From: Dehalococcoidia bacterium
Lineage (GTDB): Bacteria; Chloroflexota; Dehalococcoidia; GIF9; UBA5629
Direction: 5' to 3'
DNA length: 12,640 bases
Assembly (NCBI GenBank): GCA_003484395.1
Contig: DNCV01000043.1
Location: 1 to 12,640, forward strand
In this document: in pieces, positions 1-8,114 of the stretch
Layout of the letters: the number at the start of each line of letters is the position of its first letter
How positions within the stretch are numbered: the stretch's first letter is position 1
Program-made: the position numbers and the translations under genes
Notes under the pieces: generated by a model
What the model saw: only the letters and a program-made list of their open reading frames with translations
Told to the model about the DNA's origin: nothing
The model's database searches: none

Positions 1-1093
1 TGAGGTGAGTGTCCGGTTTATTTGCGCCGGCAACGAAATTGCTACCTGATGTGACCGATTCATCGGCTATGATCTTGATGTTTTTGAGTCCAACCGGTGA
101 TGCTGAGCCGGCAATCAGCCCTGCTGTTTTTACTTCGACATCGGTAGCCAGGTGCAAATCATTGCATTTGAGTATATTTTTGAGCTTCGTTTCATTGACT
201 TCAATATCGCCTCTGATGGTGACGAAGATGATCTCTCCATCAGCCGCATAAAATACCGCTTTCAAAGTGTTGCTCTTTTTAACACCAACGAATCCTGCCA
301 CCTCTTCTATTGTTTTGATGCCGGGTGTTGCTATCTCTTCAAGCGGCAAGGGTTTTGCCGGATCGGGTTTCTTCTTGATGCTTTTTGCTTTTTCCGTATT
401 TGCGGCGTAGTGACATTTCGGACAGAGGATAATCATATCCTCCCCGTTTTCCGTGACGAGCATGAATTCATGGGATGCTTTGCCGCCAATGGCTCCGCTG
501 TCCGCCTCTACCATGACCGCGGGCAGCCCGCAGCGTGAGTATATATTTTTATACGCCTGAATCATCTTCTGATAGCTGGTTTCCAGACCTTTCTCATCGA
601 TATCGAAGCTGTAGAGATCCTTCATGATAAATTCACGAACCCTGAGCAGTCCGCCTCTGGGACGCGGCTCATCACGGAATTTATTTTGCATCTGATACGG
701 GAGGAGCGGCAGGTCGCGATAGCTTTGCACATAGCGACGCACCAGGTCGGTGATGATCTCTTCATGGGTTGGGCCGAGCGCCAGTTTATGATCTTTGCGA
801 TCGGTTATGGTGAACATCGTTTTACCGAAGGACGGTAATCGTCCTGACTGTTCCCATATCTCAAGCGGCTGAAGCGATGGCATCATAAGCTCCTGTCCGC
901 CTGCATGGTCCATCTCTTCCCGAATGATCTGTTCGATTTTTCGGAGCGTACGCCAACCCAATGGCAGATAGGCGTATACGCCGGCAGCAACCTGCTGGAT
1001 CATACCGGCACGGACCAGAAGCTGATGGCTAATGCTGTCAGCTTCTGTCGGTATTTCTTTTAATGTTTTCCCGAACAGTTTAGAAAAATACAT
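1..1093 (-). CDS. proS: Prolyl-tRNA synthetase, amino-terminal 364 residues (partial, runs off left edge)
   Basis: Charges tRNA-Pro with proline in the cytoplasm. The frame is open from the ATG at 1093 to base 2 with no stop, giving 364 codons. Class II synthetase signatures are visible: GPTHEE at residues 107-112 and motif 2 (FRDEPRPRGG, 139-148, followed by REFIMKDLYSFD). After DSGAIGG (198-204) comes the bacterial-type insertion (editing) domain, starting near a CPKC at 224-227. Lys278 sits where the editing lysine of the E. coli enzyme (Lys279) is expected. Bacterial long-form ProS is about 570 residues, so the rest of the catalytic core and the anticodon-binding domain lie outside the window. 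An AAGGAT stands about 11 nt before the ATG. It is the last visible gene of the minus-strand cluster, 78 nt after the zinc-finger membrane protein gene. Confidence 0.95.
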   Translation of the reverse strand, partial: MYFSKLFGKTLKEIPTEADSISHQLLVRAGMIQQVAAGVYAYLPLGWRTLRKIEQIIREEMDHAGGQELMMPSLQPLEIWEQSGRLPSFGKTMFTITDRKDHKLALGPTHEEIITDLVRRYVQSYRDLPLLPYQMQNKFRDEPRPRGGLLRVREFIMKDLYSFDIDEKGLETSYQKMIQAYKNIYSRCGLPAVMVEADSGAIGGKASHEFMLVTENGEDMIILCPKCHYAANTEKAKSIKKKPDPAKPLPLEEIATPGIKTIEEVAGFVGVKKSNTLKAVFYAADGEIIFVTIRGDIEVNETKLKNILKCNDLHLATDVEVKTAGLIAGSASPVGLKNIKIIADESVTSGSNFVAGANKPDTHL

Positions 1094-1171
1094 GCGTACA
1101 CTCTTATCCTTTCCGGTGTCTTTGTGATTCTTATTTTGTGCTGTATGTGGAGGGCATTCGATTGGTTGCAG

Positions 1172-1783
1172 TTAATTATTCAATAGTGTGAAATACCCGC
1201 CAATGACCAGCGCTATGATAATGTAGATGGCGTACAGGGCGATGCCCACGAAAAATAAGATAACACCCCATTTTGCCCAGGTATGTTGCGTTTTTTTGAA
1301 ATGTTCAATGCTATCCCATTTTTTGTGCTGCCATGCCCATTCATTCCCCTTGGCTCCCAGCACGAATATCCATATGAAGTTCAGAAGCGGAATAAACATC
1401 AGGAATGCAATCCAGACGCTGTTTCCGATGCCCCAGATCCAGTTCAGAAAGAAGGCGCCCCAATTCCATCCTCGTATCTCAGGAGGAAGCGTTGATGCTG
1501 CGCCCTGGCCTGAGGTGTTGATAGATGAGGCTGGTGTTGCTGCCTGGTTCACATTAACAATGACAGGTGGCGGTGTTTCCGTTCTCGGTTGAGACGCGCT
1601 CGTTGTTGCTGCTGGTGGTGCTGCCGCAGCCTTTTGCTGAGCAGCAAAAATTATATCGCTGCACGGCTGGCAGTATGTTTTGCCTCCGATGAGATTTCTG
1701 CATTCCATGCAGACGAGCTTACCACAGGATACACAGGCTCCGACGGGTTCACGATCAGGATGAAACGCGCATTGCATTGGCAT
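1172..1783 (-). CDS. B-box-type zinc-finger protein with carboxy-terminal membrane segments, function unknown
   Basis: A 203-residue protein in three parts. Residues 1-45 carry eight possible zinc ligands (Cys5, His8, Cys17, Cys20, Cys25, Cys28, Cys38, Cys41), a spacing like B-box zinc fingers that bind two zinc ions. Residues 50-100 are a low-complexity Ala/Pro/Thr/Ser linker. Residues 105-200 form a Trp-rich membrane module with a hydrophobic hairpin near 107-142, the segment GAKGNEWAWQHKKW (143-156), and a last helix near 172-198. I have seen similar Trp-rich modules (NWGAFFLNWIWG) in unrelated-looking small bacterial membrane proteins, but no function is established. The ATG at 1783 is preferred over the one two codons later because AAGGAGG ends 10 nt before it. 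The gene separates ispG from proS with 78 nt on each side. Role, partner and zinc binding are inferred or unknown. Confidence 0.8.
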   Translation of the reverse strand: MPMQCAFHPDREPVGACVSCGKLVCMECRNLIGGKTYCQPCSDIIFAAQQKAAAAPPAATTSASQPRTETPPPVIVNVNQAATPASSINTSGQGAASTLPPEIRGWNWGAFFLNWIWGIGNSVWIAFLMFIPLLNFIWIFVLGAKGNEWAWQHKKWDSIEHFKKTQHTWAKWGVILFFVGIALYAIYIIIALVIGGYFTLLNN

Positions 1784-1861
1784 GGAATTCTTGCCTCCTT
1801 TTTATAACTATTCAACTTGTTTGGAATGTGCCGAAATTAAATCATATCCAGGCTGTTTCGT

Positions 1862-2917
1862 CTAGTGTTCTGTAAGGTCACGTATCTCGTGCAGCAAAGT
1901 TTGCAGGAAATTACTTTCATCGACTGTCTGTACTATCTCACCATGCCTGAAAATAACCCCCTTGCCCTTGCCGCAGGCAATGCCGACGTCTGCTTCTCGT
2001 GCTTCACCTGGGCCATTGACAACGCATCCCATGACGGCTACCTTGATCGGTTTATCGATTTGCTTGAGCTCTCTTTCAACTGCCGCAATGAGGCCGAGGA
2101 TATCTACCTCTGAACGTCCGCATGTGGGACAACTGATAAGCAGAGGTCCTCGTTCTCGCAGGTTCAGACTCCGTAAAATTTCCCAGGCTGCATCGACTTC
2201 TTCGACTGGATCGGCACTGATCGATACACGGATCGTATCGCCGATACCTTCATGCAGCAATATACCTATCCCTACGGCGCTGCGTATTGTACCGCTTTTG
2301 GGCGGCCCTGCCTCTGTGATGCCGACATGAAGAGGATAAGGCGTCTCTTTAGCCATGATTCGATATGCCTCAATGGTTGTCGGTACATCAAATGCCTTGA
2401 GGGATACTTTTATTAACCCGAAATCTTCTTTATGCAGAAGCGCTATCTCGCTTAATGCGGCATCGACCATGCGTCTTGCTATGGAATCGTACTGTTTTGT
2501 GGTTGGCGGCAGGCTGCCGGCATTGACGCCGATCCTGATTGGCACATTCCGTTGTTTAGCCGCTTTGACTATCTGAGCGATATGATTGGGATCTCGAATA
2601 TTTCCAGGATTCAGCCGCAGTCCATCTACATGAGCGCGTAAAGCGGCAAGCGCCAGCCGATGATCGAAATGAATATCGGCAATGACCGGCAGCGGGCTGT
2701 TTTTTTTGATAGAGACTAGCGCTTTTGCTGCTTCTTCATCGGGCACGGCGACCCGTATAATTTCGCAGCCACGATCTTTGAGCTGGCATATCTGTGCTAT
2801 TGTTGCCGCCGCGTCGCGTGTATCTGTTTTCGTCATCGATTGCACGGCGATTGGCGCAGCGCCGCCGATAGTGACCTTGCCTATATTTACTGCCGTGGCA
2901 ACTCTTCGAGTAATCAA
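1862..2917 (-). CDS. ispG: 4-hydroxy-3-methylbut-2-enyl diphosphate synthase (GcpE)
   Basis: Converts 2-C-methyl-D-erythritol 2,4-cyclodiphosphate to HMBPP, the penultimate step of the non-mevalonate isoprenoid pathway, using a [4Fe-4S] cluster. The 351-residue length fits the short bacterial form. The TIM-barrel part runs to about residue 250, with the family opening AVQSMTKTDTRD at 24-35. The cluster ligands are visible as Cys263 and Cys266 (SCPTCGR), Cys298 (MGCVVNGPGE) and Glu305. The start is a TTG whose TTGA overlaps the stop of rseP. A GGAGG 12 nt upstream supports it, and no ATG or GTG lies between. It belongs to the same pathway as dxr, two genes upstream in the cluster. Confidence 0.95.
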   Translation of the reverse strand: MITRRVATAVNIGKVTIGGAAPIAVQSMTKTDTRDAAATIAQICQLKDRGCEIIRVAVPDEEAAKALVSIKKNSPLPVIADIHFDHRLALAALRAHVDGLRLNPGNIRDPNHIAQIVKAAKQRNVPIRIGVNAGSLPPTTKQYDSIARRMVDAALSEIALLHKEDFGLIKVSLKAFDVPTTIEAYRIMAKETPYPLHVGITEAGPPKSGTIRSAVGIGILLHEGIGDTIRVSISADPVEEVDAAWEILRSLNLRERGPLLISCPTCGRSEVDILGLIAAVERELKQIDKPIKVAVMGCVVNGPGEAREADVGIACGKGKGVIFRHGEIVQTVDESNFLQTLLHEIRDLTEH

Positions 2918-3975
2918 GGCAACAAACTGCCTCCTTCTATGATGCGCGCTATATCATAATAACTGATAACCATAATGAGCGTTATCAGAGCAAAGAAACC
3001 GATCAGGTGAACCAGCCCCTCTTTTTTGGGAGAGATACGTTTGCCTCGCCTGACCCATTCCAGCAGAACAAAGACAAGACGGCCTCCATCGAGCCCCGGG
3101 AACGGGAATAAATTAATGATGGCCAGATTGATACTCAGGAGGGCTGTAAATTCCAAGATCGATACCAGACCGTTTTTGGCCACTTCGCCCGTTACCTGTA
3201 CAATGCCTATCGGCCCGGTTAATACAGGGGCGCTGCTTTGTGTAAACCAGCCGATCACTTCGTTTTTAAACAATATCAATATCTCCCAGCAGTGAACAAA
3301 GCTGTCCGGGATCGCTTTCCAGAAGGGGATCGATTCCGTTGTTTCAGTGGTATCGATCCCCTTTATTTTAATGCCGGTAGCGCCTTCACCCGCAGGCGGA
3401 CTCCATCTGGCATGAACGATTACCTCTTTGTCCGTGGTATCAGGTTTTTGAATAAGGAATGTGACATCCGAGCCGCGGTTAAGCTGTATCAGATAACTGA
3501 CATCTTGGCGATTTTGAATTGGGCGCCCGTTTACCTGTAGTAATATATCTCCCGCCGAGACGCCGGCAATTTGTGCTGGTGATCCGATGTTGACCTCTTC
3601 TATTTGCACTTTCTCGATATATGCCGCGTGAGGCACCATAAAACTGATTGTATAGAGAAGAACGGGCAACAGCAGATTCATAAGCGAGCCGGCGGCGAGT
3701 ACCAGCATCCTGATCGGTATGCTTTTGCTGGCGAGGCTTCGAGGGAAGTTGGGATCCTCTTCACCGAGCATTTTGGTGAAACCGCCGAGAGGTATGGCGT
3801 TGAGCGAATACGTGGTTTCTCCTCGCTTGAAGCCGAAAAGTCGCGGCGGGTAGCCAAGCCCGAATTCCTGCACTTCGATATCGGACATCTTCGCAGTTAT
3901 GAAGTGGCCGAACTCATGTGCGAGAATAAGCACTGCCAGCACAGCAATAAATATAACTATCGTAAGCAACATCAT
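2914..3975 (-). CDS. rseP: Membrane site-2 metalloprotease, RseP family
   Basis: An intramembrane zinc protease (M50 family) that in other bacteria cleaves membrane-bound anti-sigma factors and signal-peptide remnants. The 353-residue protein begins with a membrane helix holding the zinc motif HEFGH (His20, Glu21, His24). One PDZ domain lies at about 123-195 (GSPAQIAGVSAGDILLQVNG). The third zinc ligand motif NLFPFPGLDGG is at 288-298 (Asp296), and final membrane helices follow. It has a single PDZ domain, unlike the two in E. coli RseP. The start codon shares one base with the dxr stop (TAATG). An AAGGA in the dxr end lies 4 nt from the first ATG and 7 nt from the second (3972), so translation may really begin one codon later. 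No anti-sigma substrate gene is visible nearby. Confidence 0.93.
   Translation of the reverse strand: MMLLTIVIFIAVLAVLILAHEFGHFITAKMSDIEVQEFGLGYPPRLFGFKRGETTYSLNAIPLGGFTKMLGEEDPNFPRSLASKSIPIRMLVLAAGSLMNLLLPVLLYTISFMVPHAAYIEKVQIEEVNIGSPAQIAGVSAGDILLQVNGRPIQNRQDVSYLIQLNRGSDVTFLIQKPDTTDKEVIVHARWSPPAGEGATGIKIKGIDTTETTESIPFWKAIPDSFVHCWEILILFKNEVIGWFTQSSAPVLTGPIGIVQVTGEVAKNGLVSILEFTALLSINLAIINLFPFPGLDGGRLVFVLLEWVRRGKRISPKKEGLVHLIGFFALITLIMVISYYDIARIIEGGSLLP
2930..2934 (-). promoter_or_regulatory. Ribosome binding site for ispG (decides a TTG start)
   Basis: GGAGG inside the last codons of rseP lies 12 nt upstream of the TTG at 2917. The spacing is on the long side, but no other start codon in frame is available, and the resulting amino terminus matches the IspG family. 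Confidence 0.6.
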
Positions 3976-5096
3976 TACTTCCTTATTTTGTGGTCATTCA
4001 TTGTAATATCTCTGGCCCAGCTATCAGATGCCAGTATCTCATCCAAATTTGGATTATCAATAGTACTGGTATGAGCGGCGAGTGTTTTCTCTATGACCGG
4101 TGCGATATCTGTGAAACGTATTCGTCCCGTCAGGAATAACTCTACAGCTACTTCATCGGCAGCGCAGAGCACCGCCGGATACGTGCCCCCTTTCTTTCCT
4201 GCTTCGATGGCTAATGAGAGGCAGGGGAATTTCTTAAAAGGCGCCGGTTCAAATCTTAATTGCGCCACCTTCGTTAAATCCATTCTCTGGTATCGTGTGT
4301 TAGATAGTCGTTTTGGGTAAGAGAGCGCATATTGAATCGGCAGATGCATATCAGGATGGCTGAGCTGGGCTTTTATTGATCCGTCGGCAAATTCTACGAG
4401 AGAATGTACAATGCTTTTCGTATGAATAATGACGTCGATTCTATCAAACGGCATAGAAAAAAGCCAATGGGCTTCTATTATCTCCAATCCTTTGTTCATT
4501 AATGTTGCCGAATCGATGGTTACTTTTTGTCCCATTTTCCATGTTGGATGTTTGAGCGCCTGTGCCGGTGTTACACAAGCCAGCGCCTTGGCGCTCAACG
4601 TATAAAAGGGGCCTCCGGATGCTGTGAGTATTATTTTTGAAACGGAATTTCTTTCATTACGCAGACATTGCCATATGGCGCTATGTTCGCTATCGATAGG
4701 TAAAATCTGTGCATTGTATTTCTTTGCCTCTGAGGTGATGATATGTCCGGCCATAACCAGAATCTCTTTGTTCGATAGCCCGATCTTCTTGCCTGCTCGT
4801 ATTGCGGCAATAGTCGGCATTAAAGCGATCTTTCCTGAAGTGGCAACGACTATGAGATCGATCTCAGGATGGCTTGCTATCTCTTCCATAGATGTCAGTT
4901 TGATGAAATGTCTGTGCAGTTTATGCGGAGAATGAACGAGTTTCGGTTTGAATTCGTCAATCTGTGATTCCAACAGCTTCGTGTTATTACCGGCAGCAAG
5001 CCCCAGCACCTTGAAATTTCGAGGGAATTGCCTGATAACATCTAGAGTCTGCTGACCTATGGATCCTGTCGATCCCAGAATGGCAATCGTTTTCAT
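3975..5096 (-). CDS. dxr: 1-deoxy-D-xylulose 5-phosphate reductoisomerase
   Basis: Makes 2-C-methyl-D-erythritol 4-phosphate from DXP with NADPH and a divalent metal, the committed step of the non-mevalonate pathway. The 373-residue protein shows the NADPH-binding GSTGSIG at 8-14, the metal ligands Asp135 and Glu137 in DSEHSA, and Glu205 in NKGLEIIEA, which corresponds to Glu231 of the E. coli enzyme. The flexible-loop region HPTWKMGQK (183-191) is also present. It is about 25 residues shorter than E. coli Dxr, mainly in the amino-terminal domain around residues 50-80, without loss of motifs. No Shine-Dalgarno sequence precedes the ATG at 5096, unlike most genes in this cluster. It is 86 nt downstream of the VTT gene and its stop overlaps the rseP start. 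Confidence 0.96.
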   Translation of the reverse strand: MKTIAILGSTGSIGQQTLDVIRQFPRNFKVLGLAAGNNTKLLESQIDEFKPKLVHSPHKLHRHFIKLTSMEEIASHPEIDLIVVATSGKIALMPTIAAIRAGKKIGLSNKEILVMAGHIITSEAKKYNAQILPIDSEHSAIWQCLRNERNSVSKIILTASGGPFYTLSAKALACVTPAQALKHPTWKMGQKVTIDSATLMNKGLEIIEAHWLFSMPFDRIDVIIHTKSIVHSLVEFADGSIKAQLSHPDMHLPIQYALSYPKRLSNTRYQRMDLTKVAQLRFEPAPFKKFPCLSLAIEAGKKGGTYPAVLCAADEVAVELFLTGRIRFTDIAPVIEKTLAAHTSTIDNPNLDEILASDSWARDITMNDHKIRK

Positions 5097-5182
5097 CGTG
5101 TGTATAATCTTACACCATGAAGCAGCAAAGACAAAATCCGATTCTGTGCCAAGTCATATGGTGAAAATGAATACTGATGATA

Positions 5183-5836
5183 TTAAATAAACAGATCTTT
5201 GCCTTCATTTCGTAACTTTGCGCGCCTTCGGATAATAACGAGTCGTATAATCCAGATAAGAATGATGGCGGCGATGAGAAAAACGACGACCTGCCAGAGA
5301 GTTGGAGTGAAACCGAAGTACTGGAAACCGCTGTTCATAATGAATCCGAATACCATCAATGCGCCATCAAATATCACCGAAGATAAAATGACTCCGATCA
5401 GAAAATGTCCGTATCGCAGGCTGATAGCGCCGGACGCGAGTGAAGTGAGCGTCATCAATCCTGATATGCGGGGAATTGCTATAGCAAATGCGGCTTCGCT
5501 TTTGATGCTCGATTGAAGTTTAGCCATAGCCCCTTTGATACTCTTGAAACGTTTTTCCAGCATGTTAATGAGTGCGTCGCCGAGAACACGGGCAGCCCAG
5601 TAGACCACCGAAGCGCCGACAAATCGCCCTAGAAAGATGACGGCAAACGTGTTCAATACCTCGAGTGATGGTCCATTTTGATAGCTGGATAAAAATAACG
5701 TCGCATCGAGTATAAACGGGAAGGGTACCCCGATTTCAGTCAGCGTTGTTACCAGAAACAGGACTCCAAGAGCAGGGATGTTTCCCTGATTGAGTACTGC
5801 GAGAACTGTCGTTAGCGCTTGATTTAACCATTCCAT
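5183..5836 (-). CDS. VTT-domain (DedA-like) inner-membrane protein
   Basis: A 217-residue hydrophobic protein with the layout of DedA/SNARE-associated (VTT) proteins. A re-entrant-like segment with Glu34 and VPFPF (37-41) comes first. LGRFVGASVVYWAAR follows at 69-83, a typical GR-x-x-G-x-x-x-x-Y pattern. Then come a short basic amphipathic stretch (93-113), IPRISGLMTLTSLASG (121-136) as the second conserved half, and membrane helices at about 143-168 and 182-204 with a basic carboxy end. Some DedA proteins move undecaprenyl phosphate or other lipids across the membrane, but this copy is divergent: the usual PGE and the first Arg of the R-F-x-P-G-x-R pattern are not clear. A lipid-related role is inferred from family and neighbours (cdsA, dxr). 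The ATG at 5836 has no ribosome binding site and no alternative start nearby. Confidence 0.72.
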   Translation of the reverse strand: MEWLNQALTTVLAVLNQGNIPALGVLFLVTTLTEIGVPFPFILDATLFLSSYQNGPSLEVLNTFAVIFLGRFVGASVVYWAARVLGDALINMLEKRFKSIKGAMAKLQSSIKSEAAFAIAIPRISGLMTLTSLASGAISLRYGHFLIGVILSSVIFDGALMVFGFIMNSGFQYFGFTPTLWQVVVFLIAAIILIWIIRLVIIRRRAKLRNEGKDLFI

Positions 5837-5849
5837 TATATGCGCGCCG

Positions 5850-5858
5850 ATTATATCA
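5850..5858 (-). promoter_or_regulatory. Candidate extended -10 promoter for the VTT gene, giving a nearly leaderless mRNA
   Basis: The minus strand reads TGATATAAT, a perfect extended -10 element, ending 13 nt before the ATG at 5836. Transcription from it would start about 7 nt before the ATG, which fits the lack of a ribosome binding site. The -35 position 17 nt upstream (AGAGAG) is poor, which is common with extended -10 promoters. Confidence 0.4.
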
Positions 5859-5982
5859 TTTCACTATATGATCTCTCTACTAGTGACAGAATGAACTACA
5901 ATACCGCCATACTACATCGTTATCGTTTTTTAAATTGGCTATTTGGATACAAGGAAATCGCAAATCGATGAAATGCAATCGA

Positions 5983-6777
5983 TCACTTGATGAAAAAAAA
6001 GATAATATAATATACAAACGCGCCATTCAGTAACAGGCTGTCAAGGCGATCGAGAATACCGCCGTGTCCCGGTAGTAAATTGCTGGCGTTTTTGACGTGA
6101 GTATTGCGTTTCAGCAGGGACTCGATTAGATCACCAATTTGTGCCAGCAAATTGATGCCTATGCCGAATAAACCGAGTTGCCACCACGAAAGAGGCAACG
6201 AAAATGCTATTCCAAAAACGATGCTGATAACAATACTGGAAAATAATCCACCAAATGCTCCCTCCCAGGTTTTTTTAGGGCTGATGACACGAGCCAAGGC
6301 ATGTTTTCCCCATTTTCTGCCGATAAAAAATGCTCCGATATCGCTTGCAAATATGGTGAAAAGCGTCCAGAATGTCCAGAGCATCCCTGACTCCAGATTT
6401 CTCAGCAATATCCAGTACGTAGCCATCCAACCGATGTAAACAACTCCTCCAACGGTCCATGCCCAGTTACTAAACGCCATCGAATCCGATGCTTTACCCA
6501 GCAACCAGACCAGAGATAGCGCAATGCCTCCAGTCATAACGACAGATGTACAGTGGGCATCCGGACAATAGGGGGTTAATAGAAGAAGTACGCTCCATAC
6601 GATTCCGATAGCGATAAATGGTTTGCTGTTTGCCAAATTGGCCAGTCGGTAGAATTCAATTATGCCAAAGATTGTTGCTGCAGCAATCAAAATAGAAAAC
6701 CATGGGGTACCAAACCATACCGCGGCGATAACAAGCGGCAGACCGATAATACTTGTGAGGATTCTTTCTCTGAGCAT
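5983..6777 (-). CDS. cdsA: Phosphatidate cytidylyltransferase
   Basis: Forms CDP-diacylglycerol from phosphatidic acid and CTP in the membrane, the branch point of phospholipid synthesis. The 264-residue protein has several membrane helices and the family carboxy half: SDIGAFFIGRKWGKH (145-159), SPKKTWEGAFGG (166-177), QIGDLIESLLKR (213-224) and PGHGGILDRLDS (236-247). In the family signature the residue after Lys229 is normally Asp but here is Asn230 (codon AAC). The other acidic positions (Asp216, Asp243, Asp246) are kept, so activity is likely but not certain. No ribosome binding site is visible before the ATG at 6777. The gene follows frr by 32 nt, with no uppS between them. A 146-nt gap separates it from the VTT gene and shows no convincing terminator. 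Confidence 0.92.
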   Translation of the reverse strand: MLRERILTSIIGLPLVIAAVWFGTPWFSILIAAATIFGIIEFYRLANLANSKPFIAIGIVWSVLLLLTPYCPDAHCTSVVMTGGIALSLVWLLGKASDSMAFSNWAWTVGGVVYIGWMATYWILLRNLESGMLWTFWTLFTIFASDIGAFFIGRKWGKHALARVISPKKTWEGAFGGLFSSIVISIVFGIAFSLPLSWWQLGLFGIGINLLAQIGDLIESLLKRNTHVKNASNLLPGHGGILDRLDSLLLNGAFVYYIIFFFIK

Positions 6778-6809
6778 AGTAACTACTGTGGAATAGTGCT
6801 GTGGCTTTC

Positions 6810-7367
6810 TTAGACTTCCATTATCTCTTTTTCTTTGTTTTGACCGGCTGCAGCTATTTTGTCCATGAAGACGTCAAGAATTTTTTGAAGCTGTTCCGCG
6901 GAGCGATTCTGCTCATCTTGAGATATTTCCTTGTTTTTTTCCGCTTGCTTGAGTGATTCGATGCCGTCCCGTCTGACATTTCTCATTGAGATTCTTGCGT
7001 CTTCCAGTTTCTTATGAACTATTTTTATCAGCTCTTTGCGTCTTTCTTCCGTAAGTTGGGGGATAATCAGACGAATCCTTGTGCCGTCATTGGTTGGCGT
7101 CAATCCCAATCCCGATTTAAGTATAGCCTTTTCAATTTCATGCATTGCTGATTTATCCCATGGCTGTATGGCAATCATTCTTGCTTCGGGAATTGTTATC
7201 GAGGCCATTTGGTTTATCGGTGTCGGCACGCTGTGATAATCGACTCGTATGTGTTCAACGAGTGCCGGAGATGCACGCCCCGTACGAATTGTGGAGAGGT
7301 CTTGAATCAGGGAGGTCAGCGTTTTTTGCATTTTATTTTTTACATCGGTCATTACCTGATCAATCAT
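6810..7367 (-). CDS. frr: Ribosome recycling factor
   Basis: Splits post-termination ribosomes together with EF-G. It is full length at 185 residues. The three-helix-bundle domain I is made of residues 1-30 and about 105-185, and domain II (about 31-104) is inserted. The family stretch RTGRASPALVEHIRVDY at 28-44 is present, followed by PINQMASITIPEARMIAIQPWD. The ATG overlaps the last 8 nt of pyrH, and GAGG within pyrH lies 6 nt upstream of it, so translation is probably coupled to pyrH. Confidence 0.97.
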   Translation of the reverse strand: MIDQVMTDVKNKMQKTLTSLIQDLSTIRTGRASPALVEHIRVDYHSVPTPINQMASITIPEARMIAIQPWDKSAMHEIEKAILKSGLGLTPTNDGTRIRLIIPQLTEERRKELIKIVHKKLEDARISMRNVRRDGIESLKQAEKNKEISQDEQNRSAEQLQKILDVFMDKIAAAGQNKEKEIMEV

Positions 7368-8112
7368 CTTTCACCTCGTCTGCATCATCGTTATGGACAA
7401 TGGTTCCAATTTTGTCTCCCTGTACAGCCCGTTCAATGCTTCTTGTTGATTGAAGATCAAAAATGATGACGGGCAACTTATTTTCGCGACAGAGCGAGAA
7501 TGCAGTTGCATCCATGACTTGAAGCCGTAGCTTAAGTGCCTTGCTATGAGATAAACGATCAAATTTATTAGCATCTGGATGCTTAACGGGATCGGCGTCA
7601 TAGACACCATCGACTTTATTTTTTGCCACGAGCAGGACTTCGGCATTGATTTCAATGGCGCGAAGCGCTGCTGCAGTATCTGTGGTCATGTACGGATTGC
7701 CTGTACCGCCCGCAAAGATGACTACCCGTCCTTTTTCCAGATGACGGATTGCACGCCTGCGAATAAAGGGCTCGGCCATCATTTGAACCGGAATAGCTGA
7801 TTGAGTTCGTACTATCAGCCCTTCATGTTCCATGACGTCTTGAAGAGCTAATGCGTTAATAATGGTGGCCAGCATTCCTGCATAATCGGCAGTCGCTCTA
7901 TCCATAACTCTGGCATCTTTGCTTGAGCCTCTCCAAAAGTTGCCACCGCCGACGACAATTGCGACACTGGATCCGTTTTCAACGACATGTTTAATCTGTT
8001 TGGCTACTTTGGTGATAACCAGCGGATCAATGCCAAAACCGCGCTTTCCCATCAGCGCTTCTCCGCTTAACTTCAGCAGAACGCGTTTGTATTTTGGCGT
8101 TGTATCAGTCAC
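7360..8112 (-). CDS. pyrH: Uridylate (UMP) kinase
   Basis: Phosphorylates UMP to UDP in pyrimidine nucleotide synthesis. It is an amino-acid-kinase-fold enzyme that is hexameric in other bacteria. The 250-residue protein shows KLSGEAL (14-20), GGGNFWRG (55-62), DRATADYAGMLAT (71-83), FAGGTGNPYMTTDTAA (133-148), DGVYDADP (168-175) and MDATA (200-204). The carboxy end has an acidic tail (DDADEVKDD). The start is a GTG at 8112, only 2 nt after the tsf stop and without a clear ribosome binding site, which suggests translational coupling to tsf. Confidence 0.97.
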   Translation of the reverse strand: MTDTTPKYKRVLLKLSGEALMGKRGFGIDPLVITKVAKQIKHVVENGSSVAIVVGGGNFWRGSSKDARVMDRATADYAGMLATIINALALQDVMEHEGLIVRTQSAIPVQMMAEPFIRRRAIRHLEKGRVVIFAGGTGNPYMTTDTAAALRAIEINAEVLLVAKNKVDGVYDADPVKHPDANKFDRLSHSKALKLRLQVMDATAFSLCRENKLPVIIFDLQSTRSIERAVQGDKIGTIVHNDDADEVKDD

Positions 8113-8114
8113 TT

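Noticed and set aside
152..538. Plus-strand open frame of 128 codons at the left edge
   Set aside because: It is antisense to proS, which is open and well conserved on the other strand. It has no ribosome binding site.
5090..5140. Possible promoter before dxr (TTTGTC, 17 nt, TAAGAT)
   Set aside because: Both boxes match weakly and the start would fall almost on the ATG. Read-through from upstream genes explains expression as well.
5964..5983. Possible hairpin with ATCGAT arms just after the cdsA stop
   Set aside because: Only 6 bp of stem with an 8-nt loop, and no T-run on the minus strand, so it is not a convincing terminator. ATCGAT is itself a palindrome and repeats easily by chance.
6275..6460. 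Minus-strand 61-codon frame inside cdsA
   Set aside because: It lies in another frame of a gene with clear family motifs. Its translation looks like a shifted reading of that gene.
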